Shown piece after piece: positions 40,607 to 42,540 of a stretch of DNA of 42,540 nt. Both the position numbers and the translations under genes were made by a program. This DNA is from a bacterium. Lineage in GTDB: Bacteria; Bacillota_I; Bacilli_A; RF39; UBA660. The notes beneath the pieces were generated by a model. It did not search any database. It had not been told where the DNA came from and saw only the letters and a program-made list of their open reading frames with translations. Location: positions 1 through 42,540 of the forward strand of contig SFSZ01000008.1 of NCBI GenBank assembly GCA_004563275.1. Reading direction: 5' to 3'. Positions within the stretch are counted from its first letter, which is position 1. The number at the start of each line of letters is the position of its first letter.

Positions 40607-40635
40607 TTAATAGAAAAATAGGAGCGATAATAACC

Positions 40636-42426
40636 ATGGAGAAAAAGAATAAAATAATAATTATAGCTATAGTTTTAGCTTTGGCAGTGTTATTTAGTGG
40701 ATTAACATATGCATACTTCACATCAGCAGTAAATAGTGAAAGTGGTTCAACTATTATTGCAAAAGGTGGTACCATGAACGTTATCTACGATAACGGATCT
40801 GGTGACATTGTCGTAGAAAATATCTATCCAAGAGAAAAGGAATGGGTAACAAAGAAGTTTACTGTAACAGGTAATAATACAACAGATTTAAATATGTATT
40901 ACCGAGTAAGTATGGCAATTGATAATAACGATTTCGGTTTAGAAAATTCAGGACTATATTACACACTAACAAGTGAAAATACATCGAATAATGGTGAAGT
41001 TATTCCTACAGTTACTAACCATACCACTATTTTAGATACAGAATTGTTAAGTGGTCTCTATAACGAAGAAGTTCAGGTGCTAGGTACAGGAATGTTTACT
41101 AAAGGTCAAAACCAAATTCATACCTATACACTAAAGATATTTTTTGATGATAGCGGCACTGACAAAGATAATAGATATCAAGGAAAAAGTTTTGCAGCCC
41201 ATTTAGTTATAGATTCAATCAATGAAAATGGAGATGTAGTATTAACGGGTGACTCAAATGTTTATATTGATCCATTTGCTAAAACAAAAACTCTAACAAA
41301 AACATTTAAAGTAACAAGTAATTTGAATGCCGAACAAGATTATAAAATAAATTTAGACGTTAAAATGTATGCGTCATCTGGCAATGACTTAAAATATACT
41401 TTAACAAGTACAAATGAAGGAAAAGACGGAACCACTATAAATGATATTCAAAATGGAGAAATAACACAATCAAATAATGAACACAAAATATCACTAGGTA
41501 ATGGAAAATTATCATCAAAAAACTCCATTCATAGTTATACATTAACATTTATTGGTGATGAAGAAAGTATGCATTATTTATTTGCTAAAGTAGAAGCAAA
41601 GAAAAACTTACCAGAATTAAAAACGCTTATACTAGGAACAAATAATCAAAATGTATTACAAGATAAAGCTACTTTAACAACAAGTTTTGATGAATCAGGT
41701 GATAAAGCTGGTCTATATTCATCAACAGATACGAATAGTGGAAAACCAACATATTTTTTTAGAGGTAATGTTGAAAATAATAATGTTAAATTTGCCGGAC
41801 TAAACTGGAAAATCTTAAGAATAAATGAAGATAGTTCAATAAGATTAATTCTGTCTGAAGGAATTAACAATAATCAAAAATATGCTTATCATCCGGAATA
41901 TCAAAGCGATTATGGCGGACATATAAATAGTTCGACTGTAGTAAAATATTATCTAGATGGAAGTAGTATTGGAAATAGTGAAACAACAGTGAACTTACTA
42001 CATCAATGGTATGATGAAAAATTATCTAGTTATAGCTCAAATATCAAAACGACAGATTTTTGCCAAACACAAATTAATTTTAATAATGATATTGCAACAT
42101 ATAAATGTTCTTCAGAAGATACATTTAATGATACAATTGCTTTATTAAACATATATGAAGCAATTCACATAGGCTTCTACAAAAATCTGACATCTAATAA
42201 GGTATTTATTTCATTTGAGATTAGTTTGCTATTAAATCATTTTTTAACAAATGGCGATGTTATCGTACAAAATTCTATGATAGACAATAGTATTCAGGAA
42301 ACAGCAAGCTTTCATCGCATGGGTGGATATGTCACAGAATACAGACTAAATCCTGTGATATCATTAACGTCAGATGTGATGGCTACGGGAGATGGCACAG
42401 CGTCTAATCCATATGTTATAGATTAA
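40636..42426 (+). CDS. TasA/camelysin-like secreted surface protein
   Basis: 596 residues. Start with GGAGCG site; signal peptide of SipW-dependent type (KKNKIIIIAIVLALAVLF, then TYAYFTS). Two repeated beta-sandwich modules follow (about 45-200 and 210-330), sharing 'F(T/K)V(T/S)GN..', 'YTLTS' and 'IHSYTL' features. The C-terminal domain (about 350-596) has a FAGLNWKILRINEDSSIRLI segment and ends with VISLTSD and GDGTASNPYVID, a pattern I associate with surface proteins of uncultured gut Firmicutes. Expected to be a matrix or fibre protein; the SipW-type peptidase is not in the window. Confidence 0.75.
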   Translation: MEKKNKIIIIAIVLALAVLFSGLTYAYFTSAVNSESGSTIIAKGGTMNVIYDNGSGDIVVENIYPREKEWVTKKFTVTGNNTTDLNMYYRVSMAIDNNDFGLENSGLYYTLTSENTSNNGEVIPTVTNHTTILDTELLSGLYNEEVQVLGTGMFTKGQNQIHTYTLKIFFDDSGTDKDNRYQGKSFAAHLVIDSINENGDVVLTGDSNVYIDPFAKTKTLTKTFKVTSNLNAEQDYKINLDVKMYASSGNDLKYTLTSTNEGKDGTTINDIQNGEITQSNNEHKISLGNGKLSSKNSIHSYTLTFIGDEESMHYLFAKVEAKKNLPELKTLILGTNNQNVLQDKATLTTSFDESGDKAGLYSSTDTNSGKPTYFFRGNVENNNVKFAGLNWKILRINEDSSIRLILSEGINNNQKYAYHPEYQSDYGGHINSSTVVKYYLDGSSIGNSETTVNLLHQWYDEKLSSYSSNIKTTDFCQTQINFNNDIATYKCSSEDTFNDTIALLNIYEAIHIGFYKNLTSNKVFISFEISLLLNHFLTNGDVIVQNSMIDNSIQETASFHRMGGYVTEYRLNPVISLTSDVMATGDGTASNPYVID

Positions 42427-42441
42427 AACAAGCATCTGTCA

Positions 42442-42540
42442 TGAAGTGAACCCCAAATAGTTCACAATAAAGAAAGACAACTCAAGATTAATTCTTGGGT
42501 TGTTTTGACTTTAATCTATCTGTGTTATAAAATAATATCC
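42442..42540 (+). mobile_element. Possible end of an IS3-family-like element (partial)
   Basis: TGAAGTGAACCCC starts at 42442. GTGAAC (42446-42451) pairs with GTTCAC (42460-42465). A terminator stem, ACAACTCAAGA (42477-42487)/TCTTGGGTTGT (42493-42503), follows, then TTGACT and TATAAA promoter-like boxes. The order 'TG...CCCC-hairpin, terminator, promoter' resembles the left end of IS3-family elements. No transposase gene lies in the window, so this is a suggestion only. Confidence 0.3.
42477..42507 (+). terminator. Terminator-like hairpin after the TasA-like gene
   Basis: The stem with loop TTAAT is followed by TTTT. It could end transcription of the surface-protein gene. Confidence 0.5.

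Overview
The window is AT-rich chromosomal DNA from a low-GC Gram-positive bacterium. Genes are packed in short operons, usually with overlaps of 1-14 nt or short gaps, and end in U-tailed hairpins. Clear GGAGG-type ribosome sites and many extended -10 promoters (TGnTATAAT) are seen. The content (FtsEX with an M23 hydrolase, LCP protein, peptidoglycan deacetylase, YjcZ-like and TasA-like proteins, Firmicutes-type ThyA and ParE) suggests an uncultured, probably gut-associated member of Bacilli or a neighbouring lineage. That placement is inference. At least three genes end in TGA, each directly overlapping the next start, and tryptophan is encoded by TGG. The standard bacterial code is therefore used, not the Mycoplasma code.

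Positions 1-13121 are one long type IV secretion (T4SS) operon. It holds the tail of a probable VirB6-like protein, a small unknown protein, a VirB3/PrgI-like membrane peptide, a VirB4 split into two genes, a secreted degenerate-M23 plus GH24 lysozyme, two single-TM VirB8/NTF2-like proteins, an acidic disordered protein, a membrane-anchored SGNH + NlpC/P60 protein with basic repeats, a lipoprotein and a VirD4 coupling ATPase. No relaxase, integrase or oriT is visible in this window.

Positions 13161-20700 hold a mini-rhodanese with a structured leader, a VTT/DedA membrane protein, rmuC overlapping an unusual protein with two HEPN-type RNxLAH motifs, then ftsE-ftsX-M23 hydrolase and an acidic bitopic protein. 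Positions 20687-23821 hold parE, convergent def, a DUF192 gene and a divergent Flp-type pilin.

Positions 23900-25200 hold an unknown 139-aa protein with a very strong promoter, a probable type I toxin-antitoxin locus (30-aa membrane peptide, antisense RNA, and a second, homologous antisense RNA next to a toxin-like ORF), and two tRNA genes on the minus strand, Leu(UAG) and an Ile2-like CAU tRNA.

Positions 25296-35567 hold a polysaccharide deacetylase, two membrane proteins, an LCP-fchA-folD operon (the FolD lacks its catalytic cyclohydrolase lysine), a giant prepilin with repeated Ig/Fn3-like modules, argS and a YjcZ-like peptide. Positions 35702-40434 run ruvA - HAD nucleotidase - ruvB - glyA - thyA - folA. 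With fchA and folD this supplies a thymidylate/one-carbon folate cycle. The window closes with a TasA/camelysin-like surface protein with its own promoter and possible insertion-sequence-like end sequences.
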